From Streptomyces bungoensis (GTDB taxonomy: Bacteria; Actinomycetota; Actinomycetes; Streptomycetales; Streptomycetaceae), in NCBI RefSeq assembly GCF_001514215.1, contig NZ_KQ948851.1, forward strand, positions 1 to 64,000: a DNA stretch of 64,000 nucleotides, given 5' to 3'. The translations under genes and the position numbers were made by a program. Positions 53,656 through 61,000 of the stretch are shown in pieces. The notes below the pieces were generated by a model, which did no database searches, was not told where the DNA came from, and saw only the letters and a list, made by a program, of their open reading frames with translations. Numbering within the stretch: the stretch's first letter is position 1; each line of letters starts with the position of its first letter.

Positions 53656-54672
53656 ATGCGCGGAGCAGTGATCCACGCCCCCGGCGACGTGCGCTTCGAG
53701 ACCCTGGACGACCCCAAGATCCTGAACCCGACCGACGCCGTCATCCGCACGGCCGTCACCTGTGTCTGCGGCTCCGACCTGTGGCCCTGGCGCGGCCTGG
53801 ACGCGACCGACGAGGCCCACCCCATGGGTCACGAGTACGTCGGTTTCGTCGAGGAGGTCGGCAGCGAGGTCACCGCGGTCAGGCCCGGCCAGTTCGTCGT
53901 CGGCTCGTTCGCGACCTCGGACAACACCTGCGCCAACTGCCGCAACGGCTTCCAGTCCAACTGCCTGAACCGCGAGTTCATGAGCACCTGCCAGGCCGAG
54001 TACGTCCGCATCCCCAACGCCCAGGGCACCCTGGTCGCCACCGACGACGTGCCGGGCGAGGAGTTCTGGCCCGGCCTGCTGGCCGTCTCCGACGTGATGG
54101 GCACCGGCTGGTACGCCGCCGACGCCGCCGAGGTGAAGCCCGGCTCCACCGCCGTGGTCGTCGGCGACGGCGCGGTCGGCCTGTGCGCGGTGATCGCCGC
54201 GAAGGAGAGGGGCGCGGAGCGGATCATCGCCATGAGCCGTCACGAGTCCCGCCAGAAGCTCGCCCGCGAGTTCGGCGCCACCGACATCGTCACCGAGCGA
54301 GGTGAGGACGGCATCGCCCGGATCAAGGAGATGACCGGTGGCATCGGCGCGGACTCCGTCCTGGAGTGCGTCGGCACCGAGCAGTCCATGCAGCAGGCCC
54401 TGCGCTCCACGCGGCCCGGCGGCAACGTCGGCTTCGTCGGCGTCCCGCACGAGGTCGCCGTCGACGGCCAGGAGCTGTTCTTCTCGCACGTCGGGCTGCG
54501 CGGCGGCCCCGCGCCCGTGCGCCGCTACTTGCCCGACCTGATCGACCGCGTCCTGTCGGGGCGGATCGACCCGGGCAAGGTCTTCGACCTCACCCTCCCC
54601 CTGGAGCAGGTCGCCGAGGGCTACAAGGCGATGGACGAGCGCCGCGCCGTCAAGGCCCTGCTCAAGCCCTGA
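53656..54672 (+). CDS. Zinc-dependent alcohol dehydrogenase (MDR family)
   Basis: 338 residues. Catalytic zinc ligands in CVCGSDLW and GHEYVG, a structural cysteine group CANCRNGFQSNC, and the Rossmann motif VVVGDGAVGLCAV. The C-terminal DRVLSGRIDPGKVFDLTLPL and EGYKAMDERRAVKALLKP are typical of NAD(P)-dependent medium-chain dehydrogenases. Start ATG 53656 after AAGGA. It is divergent from the XRE/MmyB regulator, which probably represses it, and is followed 168 bp later by a cupin gene. Substrate unknown; proteins of this architecture reduce aldehydes or quinones. Confidence 0.9.
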   Translation: MRGAVIHAPGDVRFETLDDPKILNPTDAVIRTAVTCVCGSDLWPWRGLDATDEAHPMGHEYVGFVEEVGSEVTAVRPGQFVVGSFATSDNTCANCRNGFQSNCLNREFMSTCQAEYVRIPNAQGTLVATDDVPGEEFWPGLLAVSDVMGTGWYAADAAEVKPGSTAVVVGDGAVGLCAVIAAKERGAERIIAMSRHESRQKLAREFGATDIVTERGEDGIARIKEMTGGIGADSVLECVGTEQSMQQALRSTRPGGNVGFVGVPHEVAVDGQELFFSHVGLRGGPAPVRRYLPDLIDRVLSGRIDPGKVFDLTLPLEQVAEGYKAMDERRAVKALLKP

Positions 54673-54840
54673 TCCCCTGCCCACCTGCCCACCTGACCAC
54701 CCGACCACCCGACCCCGTGACCCCCTGGGCCGCGGTCCCACCGGAACAGGCCGTCGGCCGTCGGTCTCGCCATCCCGTGAGCCGGCGGCCCCACCGGGGG
54801 TGCCCACCACCCGGTGACGCTCACACTGAAGGACACGACC

Positions 54841-55251
54841 TTGCAGATCACCCGCAGCTCGATCGACACCGTCAAGGGCCCCGCCGACTGGTTCACCGGT
54901 GACGTCTACATCGACCCCGTCGCCGCCGCGCCCGAGCCCTCCCGGGTCAGCGCCGCCCTGGTGCACTTCATGCCCGGCGCGCGCACCCACTGGCACCGCC
55001 ACCCGCTCGGCCAGACCGTCTTCGTCACCGAAGGGGTCGGCCTGTGCCAGCGCCGGGGCGGACCGGTCGAGATCATCCGGCCCGGCGACCGGGTGCTGTT
55101 CGAGGCCGGCGAGGAGCACTGGCACGGCGCCGCGCCGAACCGGCTGATGGTCCACCTGGCCATCAACGAGGGCGACGCCGACCACGACGTCGTGCACTGG
55201 CTGACCCCGGTCACCGACGAGGAGTACGCCGCCGCGCCGGCCACCGGCTGA
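54841..55251 (+). CDS. Single-domain cupin protein
   Basis: 136 residues from TTG 54841 (an upstream GTG at 54814 is possible, but AAGGAC sits seven bases before the TTG). Cupin motif 1 GARTHWHRHPLGQTVFVTEG and motif 2 GDRVLFEAGEEHWHGA supply the metal-binding His and Glu residues. Family members are small metal-dependent enzymes or sensors, many annotated as (R)-mandelonitrile lyase-like or carboxymuconolactone-related cupins. It probably works with the upstream dehydrogenase; activity not determined. Confidence 0.85.
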   Translation: MQITRSSIDTVKGPADWFTGDVYIDPVAAAPEPSRVSAALVHFMPGARTHWHRHPLGQTVFVTEGVGLCQRRGGPVEIIRPGDRVLFEAGEEHWHGAAPNRLMVHLAINEGDADHDVVHWLTPVTDEEYAAAPATG

Positions 55252-55292
55252 CCGCCCCCTCGCCCGATCCGCCCGTGCGGTGAGCGTGCCGG

Positions 55293-56201
55293 TCACCCGG
55301 TGGCCGGGGGACCGGCCGGGGTGATCGCCCGGGTGACGGCGGAGACTCCCGGGCCCGGCCGGCCGGGAAGGCGTGCCAGGAGGATGCGGCGGACCTCGGG
55401 GGGCGCTCCGTCCACGCGCAGCAGCGTCACGCCGTGCGGCAGCACCGTCCTCATGCGGGCCGGGACGGTCGTCACGCCGGAACCGGCGGCGACGAGCTGG
55501 AGTTTCGTCAGCCAGTCGCTCGTGGTGTGGACGATCCTGGGCCGCCCGGGCAGGCCGGGCCAGACGCCGAGCAGGGGTTCGGTGCTCGACGACGGGCTGG
55601 TGATCCAGGGAGCGTCGACGAGCTCGTCGACGTGCACCGCCGTCCGGCCGGAGAACGAGCCGGTCGTCCGCGCTGCCACGAGCAGTTCCGTGTCCTCGAC
55701 CGTCTCGATGTGCAGCCGGGGGGATTCGCCGTCCGACGGCCGGTGCGGCGGGCGGGACGTCAGCACGGCCATGTCGATCGAGCCCGCCCGCAGGGCTCGC
55801 AGCAGGCGGGGCGTGGTGCCCTCCCGCGTCGTGACCGTGACGTGCGGGGCGGCCGCCGCCAGCCGCGTGAGCAGACCGGGCAGGATCACCGCCCCGGCGC
55901 TGGGGAACGTGCCGAGCCGCACCGGTTCCGCCCGGGAGGCGGAGCCGGTGAGCTCCTGCTCGGCCGCCTCGACGGAGTCCAGGATGGCGCGGGCGTGCCG
56001 CAGCAGGGTCAGTCCGGCGGGCGTGAGCCGCACCCCGTCGAAACGGCGCTCGAACAGGGCGGTGCCCGCGCTGCGTTCGAGGGCGGCCGCCTGGCGTGAG
56101 ATCGCCGACTGGGTGTAGCCGAGCCGGGAGGCCGCCGCGGTGAAGCTCCCGGACTCGGCGACCTGCCGCAGAACCCGGAGGGCGGCACTGGAGAAGTCCA
56201 T
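55293..56201 (-). CDS. LysR-family transcriptional regulator
   Basis: 302 residues. Classic LysR helix-turn-helix at the N-terminus (ALRVLRQVAESGSFTAAASR, LGYTQSAISRQAAALERSAG, LFERRFDGVRLTPAG) and a type 2 periplasmic-binding-like effector domain. It diverges from the MDR reductase gene by 92 bp. A T-N11-A palindrome at 56200-56214 overlaps its own start codon, suggesting autoregulation and control of the neighbour. An upstream start at 56219 is possible but has no ribosome site. Confidence 0.92.
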   Translation of the reverse strand: MDFSSAALRVLRQVAESGSFTAAASRLGYTQSAISRQAAALERSAGTALFERRFDGVRLTPAGLTLLRHARAILDSVEAAEQELTGSASRAEPVRLGTFPSAGAVILPGLLTRLAAAAPHVTVTTREGTTPRLLRALRAGSIDMAVLTSRPPHRPSDGESPRLHIETVEDTELLVAARTTGSFSGRTAVHVDELVDAPWITSPSSSTEPLLGVWPGLPGRPRIVHTTSDWLTKLQLVAAGSGVTTVPARMRTVLPHGVTLLRVDGAPPEVRRILLARLPGRPGPGVSAVTRAITPAGPPATG

Positions 56202-56214
56202 GCGCAGTACGCAT
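56200..56214. promoter_or_regulatory. LysR-type T-N11-A box, ATGCG-N5-CGCAT
   Basis: A perfect inverted repeat with five-base arms; T56201 and A56213 are separated by 11 bases as in the LysR consensus. It overlaps the LysR start codon and lies ~23 bp before the -35 element of the divergent gene. Confidence 0.6.
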
Positions 56215-56236
56215 ACCACACATGCGAGATCGTCGC

Positions 56237-56265
56237 TTGGCGCATGGCCCCGGCGCTCCTAGCCT
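56237..56265 (+). promoter_or_regulatory. Sigma-70-like promoter of the MDR reductase gene
   Basis: TTGGCG (56237-56242) and TAGCCT (56260-56265) with a 17-bp spacer, 28 bp before the ATG. The spacing and hexamers fit housekeeping HrdB promoters. Confidence 0.55.
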
Positions 56266-56293
56266 CGAACACAGGCGATCAAGGAGGCCGCAG

Positions 56294-57382
56294 ATGCGAG
56301 CAGCTGTCCTGTCACGGTTCGGAGCACCGCTCACCGTTCAGGAGGTACCCGACCCCCGGGCGGGCGGCGGTGAGGTGCTGGTCGAGATCCTCGCGGCGAG
56401 CGTCCCCCCGTACGCCGACGAGGTCTTCGGCGGCCGGCGGAACTATCCGCTCGAACCCCCCGTGGTCCCGGGCCCCGGCGGCGTCGGACGGGTCCTCCAC
56501 GCCGGCCCGGACGCCACCCGGCTGCGCGCCGGCGACCTGGTGTGGTGCGACTGCACCGTCCGCTCCCGCGATGACGCGCTGACGCCCGACATCACCCTGC
56601 AGGGCTGGAGCTCCCGCGGCGAGGGCGGTGCCAGGCTCGCCCGGCACCTGCACGACGGCGCGTTCGCCGAACGCATGCGCGTCCCCACCGAGAACGTCCA
56701 CCCGCTGCCCGCGCGGGCGGAGGACGACCCGGCCCGCTGGGCCTCGCTCGGCACGTACGTCATCCCCTACGGCGGACTGCTGGCGGGCGGGCTCCAGGCG
56801 GGCGAGACGCTGCTCGTCAGCGGGGCCACCGGGAACCTCGGCAGTGCCGCGGTCGCCGTGGCACTCGCCATGGGGGCCGCTCGCGTCGTCGCACCGGGCC
56901 GCAACCGCGCCGCACTCGACCTCCTCGCCGACCGGTTCGGCCCGCGCCTGCGCCCCGTCGAACTGACCGGCGACGAGGACACCGACCGCGGCGCCCTGTC
57001 CGCCGCCGCAGACGGCCCGGTCGACATGGTGATCGACCTGCTCCCGCCCGCCGCCCCCGCCTCCGTGGCACGCGCCGCGGCCATGACCGTCCGCGAGTAC
57101 GGCCGCGTCGTCCTCATGGGCGGCGTCGGCATGCTCGGCGGCGCGGACCTGGCCCTCCCGTACCCGTGGCTCATGCGCAACTCGGTCACCGTGCGGGGGC
57201 AGTGGATGTACCCGCGCCCGGCGAACACCGGCATGATCCGGCTCATCGCGTCGGGCGCGCTCGACCTCGCTCCCGAACAGGTTCGGACGTTCACCCTCGA
57301 CGCCGTGAACGAGGCTGTGGCGTACGCCGCCGCACACGGCGGGCCGTTCGAGAGGACCGTTCTCGTCCCGCCCACCGGCTGA
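56294..57382 (+). CDS. Zinc-independent MDR alcohol dehydrogenase / quinone reductase-like
   Basis: 362 residues. Medium-chain fold with VPGPGGVGRVLHAGPDATRL, AGETLLVSGATGNLGSAAV as NADPH loop, and LAMGAARVVAPGRNRAAL. The catalytic zinc cysteine and GHE motif are missing (ASVPPYADEVFGG), so it resembles quinone oxidoreductases rather than zinc alcohol dehydrogenases. ATG 56294 has an ideal AAGGAGG six bases before. It is controlled by the divergent LysR protein by inference. Substrate unknown. Confidence 0.88.
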   Translation: MRAAVLSRFGAPLTVQEVPDPRAGGGEVLVEILAASVPPYADEVFGGRRNYPLEPPVVPGPGGVGRVLHAGPDATRLRAGDLVWCDCTVRSRDDALTPDITLQGWSSRGEGGARLARHLHDGAFAERMRVPTENVHPLPARAEDDPARWASLGTYVIPYGGLLAGGLQAGETLLVSGATGNLGSAAVAVALAMGAARVVAPGRNRAALDLLADRFGPRLRPVELTGDEDTDRGALSAAADGPVDMVIDLLPPAAPASVARAAAMTVREYGRVVLMGGVGMLGGADLALPYPWLMRNSVTVRGQWMYPRPANTGMIRLIASGALDLAPEQVRTFTLDAVNEAVAYAAAHGGPFERTVLVPPTG

Positions 57383-57417
57383 GGGCCGGGCACTGCGCGC
57401 GCCTTCGTCAGCGGCTC

Positions 57418-60087
57418 TCACTCGTGCCCTGTCCGGCTGCCGTGTTGGGCCAAGGCCACGACGCTGTCCGCGAAGGCGTCGTCCCGGTCCTCCGGGTCGG
57501 CGAGGGATCGCACCAACTCCTCCGCTCTGTCGGGGTCCTCCGGCGCCAGCAGAGGCGCGGCCAGTGCGATGAGGTGGTCGCGGCCCTCTCCGCGATGGTG
57601 CCGCAACAGCAACTCCAGGACGGCGGGGTTGTGCCGGTGCAGGGACGGGACGCTGGAGGACCAGAAGTTCGTCTCACCGGCCGCGGCGGTGGTCCGCAGG
57701 ATCCGCCGGGCCATCTCCGTGTTCCTGGTCTCCGAACCGTCCGCGTAGGCGGTGGTGGTCAGGGCGATGAGGGCCTCCCCGATGGCCCTGCCCGTGGCAC
57801 CGGTGCCGTCGTCGAGGTACTCGGCCTGGGCCAGCAGTTGCTCCGCCAGACCAGGATCGGTCGCGGCACAGGCTTTCGCCGCGGTCGCGAGGACGCTGCC
57901 CCAGGCATCCGCGTCGGCGGCGGCCGGCCGCCGGAGTCGTGGCTCGGTGCGCCGCACCAAGGCAGGATCGTGTGCGGCGGCCAGCTCGAAGACCTCGATC
58001 AGGGAGCGGATGTCCGCCGAACCGAAGTTCTTCCTGACCTTCGCCAGAACATGCAGGCACGCGCGTTCCAGGTAGCGGCCGACGAGGACGGTTCGCTGAT
58101 CGGCCGCGGCGCGGGCGAGCCTGAGGTACGCGTAGGCCAGCCACTCGTCGCTCGTGATCAGGCCCGCGGAGCGCTCGGCCCGCAGCAGGTCGTGCCTGGC
58201 CACCCCCTCCACGAGCCAGGCCACGTGAGTGTCCGTGCCTGCCGTCCCGGTGGCGTGGTCGTCGACGAGTTGCCGCCACAGACGTGTGAAGCGCCCCTTC
58301 GGCTGCTGTGCCGGGAGCTGTGGGGGAGGTGTCCGACGCGGCCCGAGCACTGCCCGCTCGGCCGCGTCGAGCAGGGAGCGGGTCTCCGCGCTGTCCTCGT
58401 ACGTTGCGTCGCAGAGCACACTCTTCCAGACGAGGGCGACTAGATGCGGTTCCTGGACATGGGCGACGATCTGAGCGACGCGACGCGCGACATATCCGTT
58501 CTCGGCCAGTTCCTCCGCCAGCCGCGACAACCGGAGCCAACGGCCGCGGTCGTCATCCGGCCCGGACAGCACGGCCTGCTCCACCATGTCCACGATCCGG
58601 GCTCCGAAGACGGGAGACACGCGCGTCGCCGAGGCGGCGGTCGCCCAGAGCCACGAGCCTCCTGGCGACTCCCGCGTCATGAGGAAACACAGCTCCCGCA
58701 CCTTCGCCTCGATGCCCGGCAGGAGGAGCTGCGCCGACGAGGGTTCGCGGGCGGCCAGTGCGGCCGCGAGTTCCACGACGTCCGGGAGGTCTTCGCCGTC
58801 CATTACGGGCAGCTGCCGTGCCACCCGCTCGACCCAGGGGCCGGCCCTGTCGGGAGCCACCCGTGCGATCACCGCCGCGGCCTGCACCGTCCGGGCCGCG
58901 TCACCGTGCGGGCTCAGCAATGGCTCGGCCGCCGTGAGCAGCTGTCGGGCCCCGCCCGCGTCCGGCGCCTGCTCGGCCAGCTCCAGCAGCACCCAGCCGA
59001 GGTGCTCGTCCCCGACCTCCCGCAGCGTGAACCGGCGCGCGGCGTCGACGTCCTGGCGTGCGAGGGCGTCGGCGATCCAGAACATCGCACCTGCGCGCAC
59101 CGCCGGATCCTCGACGCACCGGGCGAGCCGCACCGCACGGTCCAGCGGCGGGAGCAGCACCACGTCGCCGTCCCCGAGCCCACCGGCCCGCTGGGCCGAG
59201 GAGTCGTCGAGGACGGTTGCCGGGGGCGCACCCTCGGTGGGGCCGTGGCCGGTGGCCAGGGCGCGGATCCCGCGCAGCCGGCGGCCGACCTCGCCCGCGT
59301 CGGCCGGGCGCGACCGCGGATCGCGCTCCAGCAGGTGCGCCACCAAGTCTCCGACACCAACGGGCAGATCGGGGCGCAGGGTGTCCAGACGAGGGGCGTC
59401 CTCGGACATCTTCCGCGCGATGATCGCCCAGGCGTTCTGCCCCATGAACGGCGGTTGCCCGGTGAGCATCGCGTACAGCACCCCGCCCAGTGCGTACAGG
59501 TCTGCGCTCGGGCCGCCGCGCTCGCTGCCGAACTGCTCGGGCGCGGCGAACTGCGGGGTGCCCGCCGGGGCGAGCGCCGAGGAGTGGGCCAGTGAGAAGG
59601 TGGCCTGCAGGAAACCGGCGATTCCGAAGTCCACCACCTTCACCGTGTCCGAACCCGTGATCATCACGTTCTGCGGTTTGAGGTCGTAGTGGACGATGCC
59701 CGCGGCGTGCGCCGCGGACAGCGCGTCGCAGATCTGGGCCGCCAGTGACAGGGCCCGGCCCACATCGATCCGCCCGTCCCGGTCGATGAGGTGCGCGAGC
59801 GAGGCGCCCTCGACCTTCTCCATCACGAGGAAGAGCAGGTCGTCGTGCACGCCGCTGTCGAAGAAGGCGACCACGTTCGAGTGACTGATCTGCGCCCCGG
59901 CGACGGCCTCGCGCTCGAACCGCTGACGCAGTTGCGACTCCGCCGGGTCCCCGGGGGCCAGCAGCTTGACGGCGACCGCACGGTGCAGCCGCTGGTCCCA
60001 GCCGGCCCAGACCTCGCCCATCCCACCGCGCCCGAGCCGCTCCACCAGCTCGTAGCGGTCGGCCACCCGTACTCCACGCTCCACCAC
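57418..60087 (-). CDS. Ser/Thr protein kinase with HYD motif and long helical C-terminal region
   Basis: 889 residues. Kinase domain 1-270: GRGGMGEVW, Lys41, HYDLKPQNVMI (133-), DFGIA (153-), APEQFG. The HRD motif's Arg is Tyr, so normal activation-loop phosphorylation coupling is probably lost while the catalytic Asp is kept. The remaining ~600 residues are Leu/Ala-rich and helical, with repeated units of about 35-45 residues (for example ARCVEDPAVRAGAMFWIADA, RRFTLREVGDEHLGWVLLEL), like TPR/HEAT-type solenoids. No membrane helix is visible. Start GTG 60087, or 60084, after GGGAG. The tail may recruit substrates. Runs convergent to the MDR gene. Confidence 0.88.
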   Translation of the reverse strand: MVERGVRVADRYELVERLGRGGMGEVWAGWDQRLHRAVAVKLLAPGDPAESQLRQRFEREAVAGAQISHSNVVAFFDSGVHDDLLFLVMEKVEGASLAHLIDRDGRIDVGRALSLAAQICDALSAAHAAGIVHYDLKPQNVMITGSDTVKVVDFGIAGFLQATFSLAHSSALAPAGTPQFAAPEQFGSERGGPSADLYALGGVLYAMLTGQPPFMGQNAWAIIARKMSEDAPRLDTLRPDLPVGVGDLVAHLLERDPRSRPADAGEVGRRLRGIRALATGHGPTEGAPPATVLDDSSAQRAGGLGDGDVVLLPPLDRAVRLARCVEDPAVRAGAMFWIADALARQDVDAARRFTLREVGDEHLGWVLLELAEQAPDAGGARQLLTAAEPLLSPHGDAARTVQAAAVIARVAPDRAGPWVERVARQLPVMDGEDLPDVVELAAALAAREPSSAQLLLPGIEAKVRELCFLMTRESPGGSWLWATAASATRVSPVFGARIVDMVEQAVLSGPDDDRGRWLRLSRLAEELAENGYVARRVAQIVAHVQEPHLVALVWKSVLCDATYEDSAETRSLLDAAERAVLGPRRTPPPQLPAQQPKGRFTRLWRQLVDDHATGTAGTDTHVAWLVEGVARHDLLRAERSAGLITSDEWLAYAYLRLARAAADQRTVLVGRYLERACLHVLAKVRKNFGSADIRSLIEVFELAAAHDPALVRRTEPRLRRPAAADADAWGSVLATAAKACAATDPGLAEQLLAQAEYLDDGTGATGRAIGEALIALTTTAYADGSETRNTEMARRILRTTAAAGETNFWSSSVPSLHRHNPAVLELLLRHHRGEGRDHLIALAAPLLAPEDPDRAEELVRSLADPEDRDDAFADSVVALAQHGSRTGHE

Positions 60088-60131
60088 AGCTCCCGCAGTG
60101 ATCCGTGCCGCTCCTCATGGCCCCCACGAGG

Positions 60132-60896
60132 TCACGACTCGTACCAGAACACCCCGTCGAGCCCCTCCTCCGCGATGGTGCGGGTCATGACGTTGCCGTC
60201 CAGGAAGTAGCGCCGGTGCGTGTCGGTGAGGAAGAAGTCGAAGGCGGCCTGGGCGGTCGTGGCGTTGCAGGCGAGGTCGCCGCGGATGCAGAAGCGGGCG
60301 ACCGGGATGCCCGCGAACTCCTCGGGGCCCGGTCCCGCCGAGGTGAAGCCGAAGGTGCCCACGCCGCGCGGGACCTTGGCCCACATGCCGGTGCCGGGCT
60401 GCTTCGGGTCGGCGTACAGCATGCCGTTGACCAGGTCCTTCGGAATGCCGGTGGCGCCGGCGGCGATGGTCTGCAGTACCGCGTCGGCGGCCTGCGCGCC
60501 CTGGGAGTAGCCGACGATCGTGAGCCGCGCGGACGGGTCCTTGCGGTGGGTCTCCTCCGCGGCGGCCAGCAGGTTCCTGTACCCCTGCGCGACGCTGCTG
60601 TCGTAGCTCGGGGCGAACAGGTCCGGCTGGTTCCGGCCGTTGAGCCAGGGGCCGGCGGTGGCCGGGTAGCAGACGGGGACCGGTGTGCCGCCGTCCAGGT
60701 GCTGGTTGGCGTAGCCGTACGTCCTGGTGCAGCCGGGCGCGTCCGCCGCGGAGCCGGTGCCGCCGAGTTCGACGTAGTAGTGGTGCGGGGCCGCGTCGGC
60801 GTGGGCGACGGTGGGCGTGAGGGTGGCGGCCGCCGCCACCGCCGCCGTGAGGGCGGCGGTCCTGGCGCGGCGCGTGAGCCTGCTGGTCTTCAGCAT
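60132..60896 (-). CDS. Secreted cutinase/PE-PPE-type serine hydrolase
   Basis: 254 residues with a signal peptide (SRLTRRARTAALTAAVAAAA, then AHADA cleavage). The nucleophile elbow VGYSQGAQA places the catalytic Ser, and the alpha/beta hydrolase shape with CTRTYGY and VCYPAT cysteines suits cutinase-like or PE-PPE esterases. The C-terminal HRRYFLDGNVMTRTIAEEGL is the usual end. ATG 60896 after GGGGGA. Extracellular esterase or lipase; substrate unknown. Neighbouring genes are not evidently related. Confidence 0.85.
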   Translation of the reverse strand: MLKTSRLTRRARTAALTAAVAAAATLTPTVAHADAAPHHYYVELGGTGSAADAPGCTRTYGYANQHLDGGTPVPVCYPATAGPWLNGRNQPDLFAPSYDSSVAQGYRNLLAAAEETHRKDPSARLTIVGYSQGAQAADAVLQTIAAGATGIPKDLVNGMLYADPKQPGTGMWAKVPRGVGTFGFTSAGPGPEEFAGIPVARFCIRGDLACNATTAQAAFDFFLTDTHRRYFLDGNVMTRTIAEEGLDGVFWYES

Positions 60897-61000
60897 TGGG
60901 TGTTCCCCCGGGAGCCGATGGCGTGCTGGTGATGGACGGGACGGTGTCCGACGGTAGGGAGCGGCGATGAAATCGCCATGACACGCGAGCCGGTGACGGT

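Noticed and set aside
52495..56334. One continuous minus-strand frame merging the XRE gene with sequence opposite ADH, cupin and LysR
   Set aside because: Only the last 297 codons match a protein family; ATG 53388 is the natural start, and the rest is antisense.
60963..60977. GGCGAT-GAA-ATCGCC hairpin after the XRE-NACHT gene
   Set aside because: Stem of only six pairs with a three-base loop; too weak to call a terminator.
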